Positions 44,551 through 53,996 are shown, numbered from the stretch's first letter. The stretch is 64,000 nucleotides of DNA from an uncultured Pelagibacteraceae bacterium (GCA_902623075.1 CACNSD010000001.1:124001-188000); one strand, 5' to 3'. The notes: a model not told the origin generated them from the sequence alone. Translations and numbers: made by a program.

Positions 44551-46890
44551 ATGTTGGGTACAAGTAAAGATATCAAATATCCTGGTTTAAATATTTTACC
44601 ACCTGGAGTTGAAAGACATGTTGTTAATGGCGGTGGACTAACTGGTTTTCAAGTGTTTCCAGATGATGAAATAGAAATTGTTAATAATGAAGGTAATCAA
44701 ATTTGTGAAATTATTTGTTTTGACAAAAGTGGAAAGTCAGAACTTGGAATTTTTGATCTCAAAGAAAATAGTAAAAAAAATTACATTAAAAATATTTTGC
44801 TTAGAAAAGACGAGTCTATACTAGCAACAAACTATCAATTAAAAAAAAGAAACTTAAATATTTCAGACTCACATGCTGCTATTATTTTTGATACAGATAC
44901 AAATGCAGGTGAAGTTATTAAATTAAAATCAAAAGATAAATGCTATGCAATATTTGCCTCGCCTGGGGATGATATGGATGTTACTAATCAAAATCCTCCT
45001 AGTGAATTAACAATATTTATAAAAAGATCAAAAATTACAAATGATAAAGAGTTAAATGTAATTCCAGATCCTGTTTTTGAGCCTGCGCATGAAGAAAATA
45101 TTTTAAGGCAATCTTGTACATCTTATCAAGTTAAAGAAGGTGACTACATTCAAATCATAAGTCCTACAGGAAGACAATGCTCTGACTTTGTGGCATTTGA
45201 CACTAGAAAATTAGAAAAAGGAATTGAAAAAGGATTAGACTGGCAAACTACCAGAACTTTTATGGGGAATACTTTTCCTGGACCTGGTCTCTTTTCAAAA
45301 TTTTATGATACTGATCATGAGCCACTAGTAGAGGTTGTAAGGGATACAGTTGGAAAACATGATACTTTCAATCTTGCATGTACTTCAAAATATTATGAGG
45401 ATGCAGGTTATTTTGGACATCCAAATTGCTCAGACAACCTAACTGAAAGTATGTCTAAATTTGGAGTGCAAAAACAGAAAGGATGGCATGCAATCAATTT
45501 ATTTTTTAATACTTCTGCAGCAGGTTTAAATTCTGTCATTTCAGATGAGTCTTATTCACGACCAGGGGATTATGTAATGTTTAGAGCTTTAAAAGATTTA
45601 ACTATTGGAACAACTGCATGTCCAAGTGATATTGATCCTTGTAATTCGTGGAATCCAACTGATATTTTTGTTAGAACGTATGACAAAAAAAAAGAATTTA
45701 GCAAATCATTTGCATTTAGAATGAAAGCAGACTCAGAAAAAAAACTTACAAGAAACTCTGGTTTTTATGAAAGAACTTCTAAATTAACTAGAAATTTTGT
45801 TGATGCTAGAGGTTTTTGGCTTCCAAATGATTATACAAAACACGGTTTAGTAAATGAATATAATGCATGCAGAAATGATGCTGTGCTAATTGATCTATCA
45901 TCATTAAGAAAATTTGAAATTATTGGCCCAGATGCAGAGGAACTTTTAAATTATACTCTTACAAGAAATATTAAAAAACTTTCTGTTGGACAAGTTGTTT
46001 ATTCTGCAATGTGTTACGAAAATGGAATGATGTTTGATGACGGAACCCTTTTAAGATTAAGTGAAACAGGTTTTAGATGGATATGTGGAGACGAGTACGG
46101 TGGAGAATGGTTAAAAGAAGTTGCAAAGAAAAAAAAATTTAATGCTTTTATTAAAAACTCAACAGATCAAATAAGTAATGTATCTTTGCAAGGTCCTAAG
46201 AGTAGAGAAATATTGAAAAAAATTATCTTTACACCACCAACACAGCCATCAATAGACGAACTGGGTTGGTTTAGATTCACAATTTGCAGGATTGAAGAGC
46301 TTCAAGGCATACCGTTAATCGTTTCAAGAACAGGTTACACTGGCGAGTTAGGTTATGAGATTTGGTGTCATCCAAAACATGCGCCTGAGGTTTGGGATAA
46401 ATTGATGGAAGCAGGCAAAGATGATGGTTTGATTCCAGCTGGGTTTGCTGCTTTAGATAAACTGAGAATAGAGGCTGGTTTAATATTATTTGGTGCTGAA
46501 TTTGATGGAGAACAAGATCCTTTCGAAGCTGGTATAGGTTTCGCTGTCCCTTTAAAAACAAAAGAAGAAGATTTTATTGGTAAAGAAGAATTAATAAAAA
46601 GAAAAGCCAATCCCCAAAAGAAATTAGTAGGATTAGAACTTGCTGGTAAAGAAATAGCTGGACATGGGGACTGTGTTCATATCGGTAGATCACAAGTAGG
46701 TATTGTTACGAGTGGGTGCTTATCTTCTGTGTTAAATAAAAATATTGCACTTTGTAGAATAGATACTCAATACTCTGAAACTGGAACAGAAGTCGAAGTA
46801 GGTAAAATTGATGGACATCAAAAAAGGATTGGTGCAAAAGTAGTCGGATTTCCATTTTACGATCCATCAAAGTCTAGAGTTAGATCTTAA
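44551..46890 (+). CDS. tdm: Trimethylamine N-oxide demethylase
   Basis: 779 aa. Residues 1-380 form the DUF1989 half, and the rest is a GcvT folate-binding half (NARDDAVLIDLSS-like NACRNDAVLIDLSS, TGYTGELGYEIWCHP, GFAALDKLRIEAGLILFGAE). The zinc ligands fall at C277, H290, C293 and C357, with spacings 13, 3 and 64 identical to those I recall for the Methylocella Tdm zinc site. It cleaves TMAO to dimethylamine and formaldehyde, and the C-terminal part conjugates the formaldehyde to THF. It diverges from tmoX and is followed after 5 bp by a winged-helix-like gene. Confidence 0.9.
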   Translation: MLGTSKDIKYPGLNILPPGVERHVVNGGGLTGFQVFPDDEIEIVNNEGNQICEIICFDKSGKSELGIFDLKENSKKNYIKNILLRKDESILATNYQLKKRNLNISDSHAAIIFDTDTNAGEVIKLKSKDKCYAIFASPGDDMDVTNQNPPSELTIFIKRSKITNDKELNVIPDPVFEPAHEENILRQSCTSYQVKEGDYIQIISPTGRQCSDFVAFDTRKLEKGIEKGLDWQTTRTFMGNTFPGPGLFSKFYDTDHEPLVEVVRDTVGKHDTFNLACTSKYYEDAGYFGHPNCSDNLTESMSKFGVQKQKGWHAINLFFNTSAAGLNSVISDESYSRPGDYVMFRALKDLTIGTTACPSDIDPCNSWNPTDIFVRTYDKKKEFSKSFAFRMKADSEKKLTRNSGFYERTSKLTRNFVDARGFWLPNDYTKHGLVNEYNACRNDAVLIDLSSLRKFEIIGPDAEELLNYTLTRNIKKLSVGQVVYSAMCYENGMMFDDGTLLRLSETGFRWICGDEYGGEWLKEVAKKKKFNAFIKNSTDQISNVSLQGPKSREILKKIIFTPPTQPSIDELGWFRFTICRIEELQGIPLIVSRTGYTGELGYEIWCHPKHAPEVWDKLMEAGKDDGLIPAGFAALDKLRIEAGLILFGAEFDGEQDPFEAGIGFAVPLKTKEEDFIGKEELIKRKANPQKKLVGLELAGKEIAGHGDCVHIGRSQVGIVTSGCLSSVLNKNIALCRIDTQYSETGTEVEVGKIDGHQKRIGAKVVGFPFYDPSKSRVRS

Positions 46891-46895
46891 AAAAT

Positions 46896-47246
46896 ATGCC
46901 TAAAGATAAAAAAACACTTTTAGATTTTTGGGAAGATCAGATGAGACAATCACATACTTCAAGTAATTATTTTTTTAGAAAATCTCCTTCTCATTATCAT
47001 ATGATGTTATTAGTCATGTCTGCATTTAAAGAAGGGAAAAAATTGTCTGTAGAGGAGTTAAAGACAAAACTTTTTAAAACTTCTAGACCAAAATCAGCAT
47101 TAATTATAACAGAAGCATGTGAAAAAGGATTCTTTAGGTTAGAAAAAACATCTGCTGACCAAAGAATTAAAAATATAATGCCAAGTGAATCTTTTGTTGA
47201 TGAATTTAACAAATACTTGGTTACTCTTAAAAACATAAGTTATTAG
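46896..47246 (+). CDS. Small winged-helix-like (MarR-like) putative regulator
   Basis: 116 aa, no signal peptide, no membrane span. Helix-turn-helix-like segments (KKLSVEELKTKLFKTSRPKSALIITEACEKGFFRLEK) are followed by KTSADQRIKNIMPSESFVDEFNKYL, which resembles the beta-wing and recognition region of MarR-type proteins ('...D.R....ls..g...'). The family call is by pattern and is modest. It is 5 bp after tdm, and its 3' end is followed within 30 bp by a perfect 28-bp palindrome that could be its operator upstream of the next operon. Confidence 0.6.
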   Translation: MPKDKKTLLDFWEDQMRQSHTSSNYFFRKSPSHYHMMLLVMSAFKEGKKLSVEELKTKLFKTSRPKSALIITEACEKGFFRLEKTSADQRIKNIMPSESFVDEFNKYLVTLKNISY

Positions 47247-47272
47247 CAGATAATAGTTTAAGGAAGCAAAAT

Positions 47273-47300
47273 ATCTAAAATTTATATATAAATTTTAGAT
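47273..47300 (+). promoter_or_regulatory. Perfect 28-bp palindrome upstream of the GS/GltS module
   Basis: The half-site ATCTAAAATTTATA is directly followed by its exact complement, with no mismatch over 28 bp and no spacer. It is 27 bp after the putative regulator stop and about 49 bp before the oxidoreductase ATG. A TATATAAA stretch follows at about 47312-47319. Two readings fit: an operator for a dimeric regulator (the winged-helix-like gene before it is the first suspect) or a weak AT-hairpin transcript end. No T run follows, which favours an operator. Confidence 0.6.
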
Positions 47301-47348
47301 CTATAAAAAACTATATAAATAAGTGTTTCCAAAAAATATGGTTTGTAT

Positions 47349-48677
47349 ATGTCAACTTTGCCTACAAAAGCAAAAGTAGTAATTATCGGCGGTGGAATTC
47401 ACGGATTAAGTACCGCATGGAAACTTTCTGAAACATATAAAAATCCTGGTGATGTAATCGTTTTAGAAAAAAAAGATACAGCAGCAGGAGCAAGTGGGAT
47501 TGCTTGTGGTGTTGTTAGAAATAATTATTTCCAACCAGCAATGAGAGAACTTATGGCTCACTCAGTGTCAGTCTGGGAAAGTGATCCTAAAGCATTCAAA
47601 TATAATCCTGTTGGATACATGCAAATATCTCCTGAAGTAATGCATGAAGATGTAGCTAGTATTTATAACCAGCAAAAAGCAATTGGATATGAGTCAGTTT
47701 TTATAGAAGGTGAAAAAGATTGTTCAAATTACATGAAAGGTATTTTTGATGATTGGCAAGCTAAAGGTATAACTTCTGTTCTGCATGAAAAAAAAGGAGG
47801 TTACGCTTTTAATAAAGACTCAATTAAAGCTCTTGAGAGTAAAGCGAATTCAAATGGTGTAAATGTTCACAAAGGTGTAACTGTTACAGGCTTTAAAAGA
47901 GGTAGTAATAGTAATGCAGTAACTGGAGTAGTAACAAATTTAGGGACTATAGAATGTGATCAGGTAGTTGTTGGTGCTGGTCCATGGGTAAGAGATTTTT
48001 GGAATATGCTTGAGTTACCTAAATCTACAGAGATCAAAGGCAAAGATGGAAAAATGCACGAAGTTGATATGTGGAAATATTGGTTTTTACAAGAGGGTGT
48101 TCTAGGTGTTGATGCAGATTATTTAAAAACTAATGATGGCAAACAGCCTCCAGTAATACACGTAGATACAGATGCACCTTTATACTCAGATAAAGATAAA
48201 AAATTAATAACTGATGAGCTTTGGGGTATTTATTATAAACCTGATATAGAAGGCTTGGGAGTTCAAGGAGGAACTTCTCCATATATAGTTCAAAAACATT
48301 TTGATAAAGTAAACGTTGATCCATATGGAATTGAGTCTCCTGAATATCAAACAACTGATAAATTCGCTGACATGTGGACATCAGCTCTCGCGCATATACA
48401 AAAAAGATTTGAAGGTAAATCTGATTTGTACAGAAAAGGTCCATCTGGTGGTCTAGGTTGTTTAACCCCTGACTCTTTCCCAATATTTGATAGATTTTTT
48501 GAAAATGTTTATATGATTGCTGACGCTAACCATGGTTATAAAATGATTGGTGTTGGGCATTTAGTTGCGCAAGAAATTTTAGGTCAAGAAAGTGACTTAT
48601 TAAAACCGTTTAGATATGATCGTTATGCTAAGGGTGAACTTCACCCTACTTCGAACAGTCCGTTTCCTTGGAGTTAA
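47349..48677 (+). CDS. DAO-family FAD-dependent oxidoreductase
   Basis: 442 aa from the ATG at 47349 (MSTLPTKAK); an in-frame TTG two codons earlier is less likely. The N-terminal motif is VVIIGGGIHGLSTAWKLSETY. GPSGGLGCLTPDSFPIFDRFFENVYMIADANHGYKMIGVGHLVA is the C-terminal FAD block (shown here in part: SGGLGCLTPDSFPIFDRFF). There is no GcvT domain, so any one-carbon product would not be folate-bound by this chain. It heads the first GS/glutamate-synthase module. It could be a single-chain N-methylglutamate, dimethylamine or other amine oxidase. The link is inferred from position. Confidence 0.75.
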   Translation: MSTLPTKAKVVIIGGGIHGLSTAWKLSETYKNPGDVIVLEKKDTAAGASGIACGVVRNNYFQPAMRELMAHSVSVWESDPKAFKYNPVGYMQISPEVMHEDVASIYNQQKAIGYESVFIEGEKDCSNYMKGIFDDWQAKGITSVLHEKKGGYAFNKDSIKALESKANSNGVNVHKGVTVTGFKRGSNSNAVTGVVTNLGTIECDQVVVGAGPWVRDFWNMLELPKSTEIKGKDGKMHEVDMWKYWFLQEGVLGVDADYLKTNDGKQPPVIHVDTDAPLYSDKDKKLITDELWGIYYKPDIEGLGVQGGTSPYIVQKHFDKVNVDPYGIESPEYQTTDKFADMWTSALAHIQKRFEGKSDLYRKGPSGGLGCLTPDSFPIFDRFFENVYMIADANHGYKMIGVGHLVAQEILGQESDLLKPFRYDRYAKGELHPTSNSPFPWS

Positions 48678-48744
48678 TTTATCTAAGTAGACAAACGTTT
48701 TTTTTTCAGTTACCTTTTTGATCTAGAAATTCAAAAGGGGGAAA

Positions 48745-50214
48745 ATGACTGATTTAGAAAAACATGTAAACCAACCAGGTAGAGCAAAGCTAGTTAAAAA
48801 AGTTAGAGAAAAAATTAAAGAATTAGGGATAACTTACATTTATTTTCAATTTATATCTGTTACAGGCAGAGTTGTTGGTAAAGGAATACCAGCAGATCAT
48901 TGGGAAAGAACTGCAGAAAAAGGTTTTCAATTAGTTTATGGATCGACTGCAAACTTATTTTTAGATCGTCATAATAATTACATTGGCTACGGACCAGAAG
49001 CAATGGAGTTGGTTGGAATTCCAGATCCGGAAACTTTCGTTCAGTTACCATGGGATAAAAGAGTTGGAAGAGTATTTTGCACATGTTTTAGAAACAGAGA
49101 AGAAAGAGAAAATCCAGGAGGTCACCTTACATCTGATTGCAGAGGAAATTTAAGAATTTTCATGGATGAATTTCAAAAGAAACATGGACTAGAATTAAGA
49201 GTTGGAACAGAACCTGAAATGATGTGGTTAACAAAAAATCAAGACGGCACTCCAACTGGAAAAGGTTTTTCAAAACCATTCTGTTATCATATTGATCAGT
49301 TTGAGTCGTTAAGACCTGTTTTTATGAAAGTGATTGAATACTCTAACGCTATGGGCTTAGATATGATTCAAGGTGATCATGAGGATGCCCCTGGACAACT
49401 AGAGCTTAACTGGACTTTCGACAATGTCTTAAGAAATGCAGATAGATTATCAACTTACAGACAAATTTGTGCACAAGTTGCTAGAGAACATGGTTTAATA
49501 GCTTGTTTTATGACAAAACCATTCATGGGTGTATCTGCAAGTGGTTGTCATACAAACATGTCATTATGGAAAGGTGGAAAGATTTCTGTAAACAAGTTAG
49601 GTCATAAATCTTTGCCAGGTGTTGATGAGGTATTTAGCTATGTTTCAGGTGGAAAAAATACTTTCATGCCTGATACTAAAGATCCACAATTGCCTGGAAA
49701 AATTGGGTTACAATCAATAGCAGGCATTATGGAACACTTACCAGCATTAACTGCTCTTGGATCTTCAACCGTAAATTCATACAGAAGATTATGGGACCAA
49801 GGATTTTGGGCTCCTGTTTATGCTGACTGGGGATATCAAAACAGAACTTGTGGATTAAGAGTGTCTGCTCCAGGGAGATTTGAATATAGATCGGTGGACT
49901 CTATGCATAATCCTTACTTGTTAGGTGCCGCTTTGTTAAAAGCATGTGATGAAGGTATTAGTAAAAAAATGAAACCAGCAGCTCCAGAGTCTAGAAATAT
50001 TTACGAAGCTCAAAAAGCTGGAAAAGATGTTAAAAAACTTCCATTAAGTCTGGGTGAAGCTTTAGATCGACTTGCTGAAGATGAAGTTATCAAATCTGCA
50101 ATGCCAGATGAAATGTATAAAGTTTTCCATTGGTATAAAAATGATGAGTGGGAAAGGTTCCTGGGTGCAACCACACAATGGGATCTGGATACTTATCTTG
50201 ATTGTCTACCGTAG
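48745..50214 (+). CDS. Glutamine-synthetase-family ligase (module 1)
   Basis: 489 aa. The GS catalytic domain is clear: LELRVGTEPEMMW (metal glutamate), HEDAPGQLELNW, GCHTNMSLWKGG (catalytic histidine), VNSYRRLWDQGFWAP and RFEYRSVDSMHNPYL. It differs from GmaS (58797-60122) by an N-terminal extension and by its own insertions, with 20-30 percent apparent similarity. A strong AAGGGGG ribosome-binding site precedes the ATG. It probably ligates an amine or ammonia to glutamate with ATP. Which amine is unknown. It is followed by an amidotransferase/GXGXG/FMN set, as in N-methylglutamate synthase operons. Confidence 0.8.
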   Translation: MTDLEKHVNQPGRAKLVKKVREKIKELGITYIYFQFISVTGRVVGKGIPADHWERTAEKGFQLVYGSTANLFLDRHNNYIGYGPEAMELVGIPDPETFVQLPWDKRVGRVFCTCFRNREERENPGGHLTSDCRGNLRIFMDEFQKKHGLELRVGTEPEMMWLTKNQDGTPTGKGFSKPFCYHIDQFESLRPVFMKVIEYSNAMGLDMIQGDHEDAPGQLELNWTFDNVLRNADRLSTYRQICAQVAREHGLIACFMTKPFMGVSASGCHTNMSLWKGGKISVNKLGHKSLPGVDEVFSYVSGGKNTFMPDTKDPQLPGKIGLQSIAGIMEHLPALTALGSSTVNSYRRLWDQGFWAPVYADWGYQNRTCGLRVSAPGRFEYRSVDSMHNPYLLGAALLKACDEGISKKMKPAAPESRNIYEAQKAGKDVKKLPLSLGEALDRLAEDEVIKSAMPDEMYKVFHWYKNDEWERFLGATTQWDLDTYLDCLP

Positions 50215-50244
50215 GTCATTAAATAGAAAGGGTATAAATAAATT

Positions 50245-51189
50245 ATGTGTGGAATAGCAGGTTTAATTCATAGAGGTAAATCTTCTAATGTTGGTAGTGA
50301 ATTACAAGGAATGCTCCAAGCATTAAAACATAGAGGAGAAGACTCAACAGGATATGCCTTGTACGGAGATACTGACGGCAAACATTTTATAATGCGCTTC
50401 AAAGTTGGTGAAAACGTTGGTGAGGGTTCATCTTCGGTTATGGAGGATGTTTCTGTCTATGATGAAAGAAAAAAGATAGTAGATCAAACTTTAGCAGAAT
50501 TAGGGGCTAAGGTGGTTAAAGAGGAAAGAACTTTGCCCTACTCTTTAAGATATGAAATAGATTATGATGTAAAAGACCTTCTTAATTTTTCTCAAACTAT
50601 TGAAAGTATACCAGGTGTTGAAATTCTATCTATGGGTAAATCTTTAGAAGTTATTAAGGATCTTGGAAATGCAAAAGCTGTTTGTGATAGATACTCTTTA
50701 GATAAACTAGTAGGAACCCACGCAATAGGTCATGCTAGAATGGCAACTGAGTCGGGTGTTGATATTAAATCAGCCCACCCTTTCTGGGGTTATCCTTTTA
50801 GTGATGTTTCGGTAGTTCATAATGGACAACTTACAAATTATTGGAATAATAGAAGAGCATTGGAAAATAAAGGAATGAGATTTATGTCTGAGTGTGACTC
50901 GGAACTTATAGCAGTTTACATTGCTCAAAAAATGAGAGAGGGAGCATCTCTTGAAGAGGGAATGAAAGATTCTTTAACTGGTCTTGATGGTGTGTTCACT
51001 TATTTTGTTGCAACTAAAGACTCTTTAGGAATGGCAAAAGATACAATGGCAGCAAAACCTCTAGTTTTGTATGAGTCAGATGATTTAGTGGCAATGGGGT
51101 CAGAAGAAATCGCAATAAGATCTGTGCTTCCACAAGAAATTGATACTTACGATCCATTTGATGGGGAGGTTAAAGTATGGCGAATTTAA
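50245..51189 (+). CDS. Class II glutamine amidotransferase subunit (module 1, MgsA/GlxB-like)
   Basis: 314 aa. The N-terminal nucleophile cysteine is in MCGIAGLIHRG, and GHARMATESG (residue about 168) and VVHNGQLTNYW follow as in GltB-type amidotransferase domains. It would release ammonia or methylamine from a gamma-glutamyl compound and pass it to the FMN subunit. It overlaps the next gene by 13 bp. The paralogue at 55864-56748 shares about the same length and order. Confidence 0.8.
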   Translation: MCGIAGLIHRGKSSNVGSELQGMLQALKHRGEDSTGYALYGDTDGKHFIMRFKVGENVGEGSSSVMEDVSVYDERKKIVDQTLAELGAKVVKEERTLPYSLRYEIDYDVKDLLNFSQTIESIPGVEILSMGKSLEVIKDLGNAKAVCDRYSLDKLVGTHAIGHARMATESGVDIKSAHPFWGYPFSDVSVVHNGQLTNYWNNRRALENKGMRFMSECDSELIAVYIAQKMREGASLEEGMKDSLTGLDGVFTYFVATKDSLGMAKDTMAAKPLVLYESDDLVAMGSEEIAIRSVLPQEIDTYDPFDGEVKVWRI

Positions 51190-52031
51190 AAAACGTTACT
51201 AAAAAAACCAAAGCCCAGGAGATGGGTATGCACACTGAGGTGCTTACTGGCAGAACCCAACAGAAATTTTTTAATCCAGACGAGGCTGAGAACTTTTATT
51301 ATTTTGGAACTTATGATGTTGATTTTAATAAAAGGATCGATTTGGATGTAAAAGATATGACTGCTCCTGAGGCAAATAAAGAAATAGATAATTTAATGAG
51401 CCAAGGGTATGGGACTATTGTAATAAAAAACCCTCAAGGAAAACATAGTCTTGGTGTTGGTATCTTAAATAAATTAAACCTAATTTTTGAGGGAAGCTTG
51501 GGATATTTTGGAATGGGCTCATGCGACGGCCCTATAGTTAGAATTAATGGTAGAGTTGGATGGTCATGCGCGGAAAACTTAATGGCAGGAAAAGTTGTGA
51601 TTGAAAAGAATGCAGGATCATGCTTCGGAGCTGCTATAAGAGGTGGAGACCTAATTTGCAAAGGTAGCGTTGGAGCAAGAACTGGTATCGATATGAAAGG
51701 TGGTACCATTATTATTGGTGGAGATGCTGGTGCCTTTACAGGTTTTATGATGCAAAGAGGAAGAATAATTATTCTTGGAGATGTCGGAATTAACCTAGGT
51801 GACTCAATGTATGATGGGACAATTTTCGTAGGTGGCGAAATAGGATCTTATGGTAGTGATGCAGTAGATTCAGAATTAACACCTAATGACCAAGATTGGT
51901 TAAAAAGAAAATTAAAAGTTGCTGAAATTGGTGAAAATTTTGACGTAAGTAAAATGAAAAAAATTGTAGCTGGTAAAAAACTTTGGAATTATGATAATTT
52001 GGAACCTACAGAGAAGAAGGGAGCAATTTAA
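51177..52031 (+). CDS. GXGXG-motif glutamate-synthase subunit (module 1, MgsB/GlxC-like)
   Basis: 284 aa. The beta-helix GXGXG domain is visible in repeated glycine turns (FEGSLGYFGMGSCDGPIVRI, GRVGWSCAENLMAGKVVIEK, CKGSVGARTGIDMKGGTIII, GDAGAFTGFMMQRGRIII). It is about 57 residues longer than the module 2 counterpart, all at the N-terminus (with TGRTQQKFFNPDEAENFYYFG). It acts structurally in the synthase. The ATG overlaps the amidotransferase gene and its stop overlaps the FMN-subunit start (TAATG). Confidence 0.8.
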   Translation: MANLKNVTKKTKAQEMGMHTEVLTGRTQQKFFNPDEAENFYYFGTYDVDFNKRIDLDVKDMTAPEANKEIDNLMSQGYGTIVIKNPQGKHSLGVGILNKLNLIFEGSLGYFGMGSCDGPIVRINGRVGWSCAENLMAGKVVIEKNAGSCFGAAIRGGDLICKGSVGARTGIDMKGGTIIIGGDAGAFTGFMMQRGRIIILGDVGINLGDSMYDGTIFVGGEIGSYGSDAVDSELTPNDQDWLKRKLKVAEIGENFDVSKMKKIVAGKKLWNYDNLEPTEKKGAI

Positions 52032-53443
52032 TGCCTAAGAAAAAGTCAAAAAAAATTAAAAAAAATGGAAAAGGTGTTGGTGGAAAAGCTGACGTTCATG
52101 TTCATGAAGAAGGGAAAAGAAATAAAAGTTTATTAGGGCATAATGCTATTTTCACTCCCGAAGTAATTGATGACATTCATATTAAATCACAGTTAGGAAG
52201 ATACAGAATGCGTGGTATGGCCCTAATGAAAAAAATTCCTACATTTGATGATTTGGTATTTTTACCTGGAACATTAACTAGATTTGTAATCGAAGGTTAC
52301 AGAGAAAAATGTGAAACTAAAACTGTGATTGGTCCAAGATGTGAAAATCCAATTGAGCTTGATATTCCTGTTTATATAACTGGAATGAGTTTTGGTGCAC
52401 TTTCTTATGAAGCAAAAACTGCATTAGCAAGAGGAGCAACAATGGCTGGTAGTGCTACATGTTCAGGTGAAGGTGGAATGATACCAGACGAAAGAAGATA
52501 TTCTGAGAAGTGGTATTACCAATGTATCCAATCAAGATATGGATTCAATCCTCATCATGCACAACTAGCTGATGGAATTGAAGTATTTATTGGACAAGGA
52601 CAAAAAGTTGGAATGGGCGGTCACTTAATGGGCCAAAAAGTAACTGACCAAGTTGCTGAAATGAGATCTTTACCATCTGGTATTGATCAAAGATCTCCTG
52701 CTAGGCACCCTGACTGGTTAGGTCCAGACGATCTAGCTTTAAAAGTAGAAGAGCTAAGACAATTAACTAAAAATAAAGTACCAATTCAATTAAAGCTCGG
52801 AGCATCAAAAGTTTATGATGATGTGCGTATGGCTGCTAAATGTGATCCTGACTCTATTTATCTTGATGGAATGGAAGGTTCTACTGGTGCAGGTCCCCAC
52901 ATAGCCGCTGCTAACACTGGTATTCCTGGAATAGCGGCAATTAGAGAGGCAAGAAGAGCAATAGACGATGTTGGTAAAACTGGAAAAGTAACATTAATTT
53001 ATGCTGGTGGTGTAAGAGACGGTGCAGACATGGCAAAAGCCTTGGCTCTAGGAGCTGATGCAATTGCGATTGGTACTGGTTCTATGATCGCATTAAATTG
53101 TAATAAAGATATTCCTGAAGCAAACTTTGAAAAAGAAATGGGAGTAAAAGCTGGTGAGTGTTATCACTGCCATACAGGAAGATGTCCAGTCGGTGTTGCA
53201 ACTCAAGATCCAAAATTAAGAGCAAGATTAAATCCAGATGATGCTGCACTGAGAGTTTACAATTATCTTCATTCAATGACTTTAGAAGCTCAACTTTTAG
53301 CAAGAGCTTGTGGTAAAACAAATATTCATTCGCTAGAGCCTGAAGATTTAGCTGCACTAACATCTGAAGCTTCAGCATTAGCTAAAGTTCCACTTGCAGG
53401 AACTAACTATACAGTTGGAGTTGATAACTATCACAAAATATAA
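52031..53443 (+). CDS. FMN-binding glutamate-synthase subunit with Fe-S-type cysteines (module 1)
   Basis: 470 aa, GltS FMN/Fe-S domain. GMSFGALSYEAKTALARGAT, IELKLGASKVY-like IQLKLGASKVY, LDGMEGSTGAGPH and YAGGVRDGADMAKALALGAD trace the FMN barrel. Residues C377, C380 and C385 (ECYHCHTGRCPVGVATQ) sit where glutamate synthases coordinate their 3Fe-4S cluster. All three are absent in the module 2 paralogue. An N-terminal K-rich tail precedes residue 30. It would form the amino donor product from 2-oxoglutarate with electrons supplied by an unidentified partner. Confidence 0.8.
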   Translation: MPKKKSKKIKKNGKGVGGKADVHVHEEGKRNKSLLGHNAIFTPEVIDDIHIKSQLGRYRMRGMALMKKIPTFDDLVFLPGTLTRFVIEGYREKCETKTVIGPRCENPIELDIPVYITGMSFGALSYEAKTALARGATMAGSATCSGEGGMIPDERRYSEKWYYQCIQSRYGFNPHHAQLADGIEVFIGQGQKVGMGGHLMGQKVTDQVAEMRSLPSGIDQRSPARHPDWLGPDDLALKVEELRQLTKNKVPIQLKLGASKVYDDVRMAAKCDPDSIYLDGMEGSTGAGPHIAAANTGIPGIAAIREARRAIDDVGKTGKVTLIYAGGVRDGADMAKALALGADAIAIGTGSMIALNCNKDIPEANFEKEMGVKAGECYHCHTGRCPVGVATQDPKLRARLNPDDAALRVYNYLHSMTLEAQLLARACGKTNIHSLEPEDLAALTSEASALAKVPLAGTNYTVGVDNYHKI

Positions 53444-53454
53444 GGTTAATAACT

Positions 53455-53871
53455 ATGGCTAAAAAAAAGGGTAAGAAGTTAGTTAAAACAAAAGAAAAAG
53501 AGATTAAAGGTCAATTAGGAAAAAAAGCAGAGACAGCTAGAGAAAAAATGATCGGTCAATCAATTGGTTACCGATATGATGTAAACCTTTTACCTGACTA
53601 CAGCAAAATCACACCATTTCTGAAAAAATATATTGAAGCAATGGGTTGGGATGATTTAAATTGGTTAGAGGATGTTCATATGGGATATGAGGAAGATAGA
53701 CCTGCAGTTTTTTGTAGAAATGCAAATGGTTGGGTTACAATTCCAAAATCGATTAAACTGCCGAATAACCAACAAGATAGAGATATGATTGCAAGAGAAC
53801 TTTTAGTCAAGTTTCAAATGTCACCAAAACATCCTCTTGTTGATTTAAAAAAAGCTTATTTAAAATTTTAA
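53455..53871 (+). CDS. Hypothetical protein in module 1, 138 aa
   Basis: No family recognised. A lysine-rich tail at residues 1-35 (KKKGKKLVKTKEKEIKGQLG) resembles the tail of the preceding FMN subunit. A compact domain follows, with YRYDVNLLPDYSKITPFLKKYIEAMGWDDLNWLEDVHMG and AVFCRNANGWVTIP. It starts 11 bp after the FMN-subunit gene and is absent from module 2. It may be an extra subunit. Confidence 0.65.
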   Translation: MAKKKGKKLVKTKEKEIKGQLGKKAETAREKMIGQSIGYRYDVNLLPDYSKITPFLKKYIEAMGWDDLNWLEDVHMGYEEDRPAVFCRNANGWVTIPKSIKLPNNQQDRDMIARELLVKFQMSPKHPLVDLKKAYLKF

Positions 53872-53896
53872 CTTTACAATCAATAGTTGATAATTT

Positions 53897-53936
53897 TTAA
53901 AAACCTATTGTTCATAAAGGTTTTTAATCCTTTTTT
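53897..53936 (+). terminator. Probable terminator after module 1
   Basis: TTAAAAACCT (53897-53906) pairs with AGGTTTTTAA (53918-53927) around an 11-base loop, and TCCTTTTTTAT follows. The stem is A/T-rich, so it is a moderate terminator that separates the module from amt. Confidence 0.55.
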
Positions 53937-53996
53937 ATATTTGTATCGAATCAATTAATTTTATAGGATTCTAATAAACTAATATGGAGAGAGAAT

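Noticed and set aside
48678-48744. Glutamine riboswitch before the module 1 GS gene
   Set aside because: The 67-bp gap lacks the conserved elements of glutamine-responsive RNAs; only a strong ribosome-binding site is visible.
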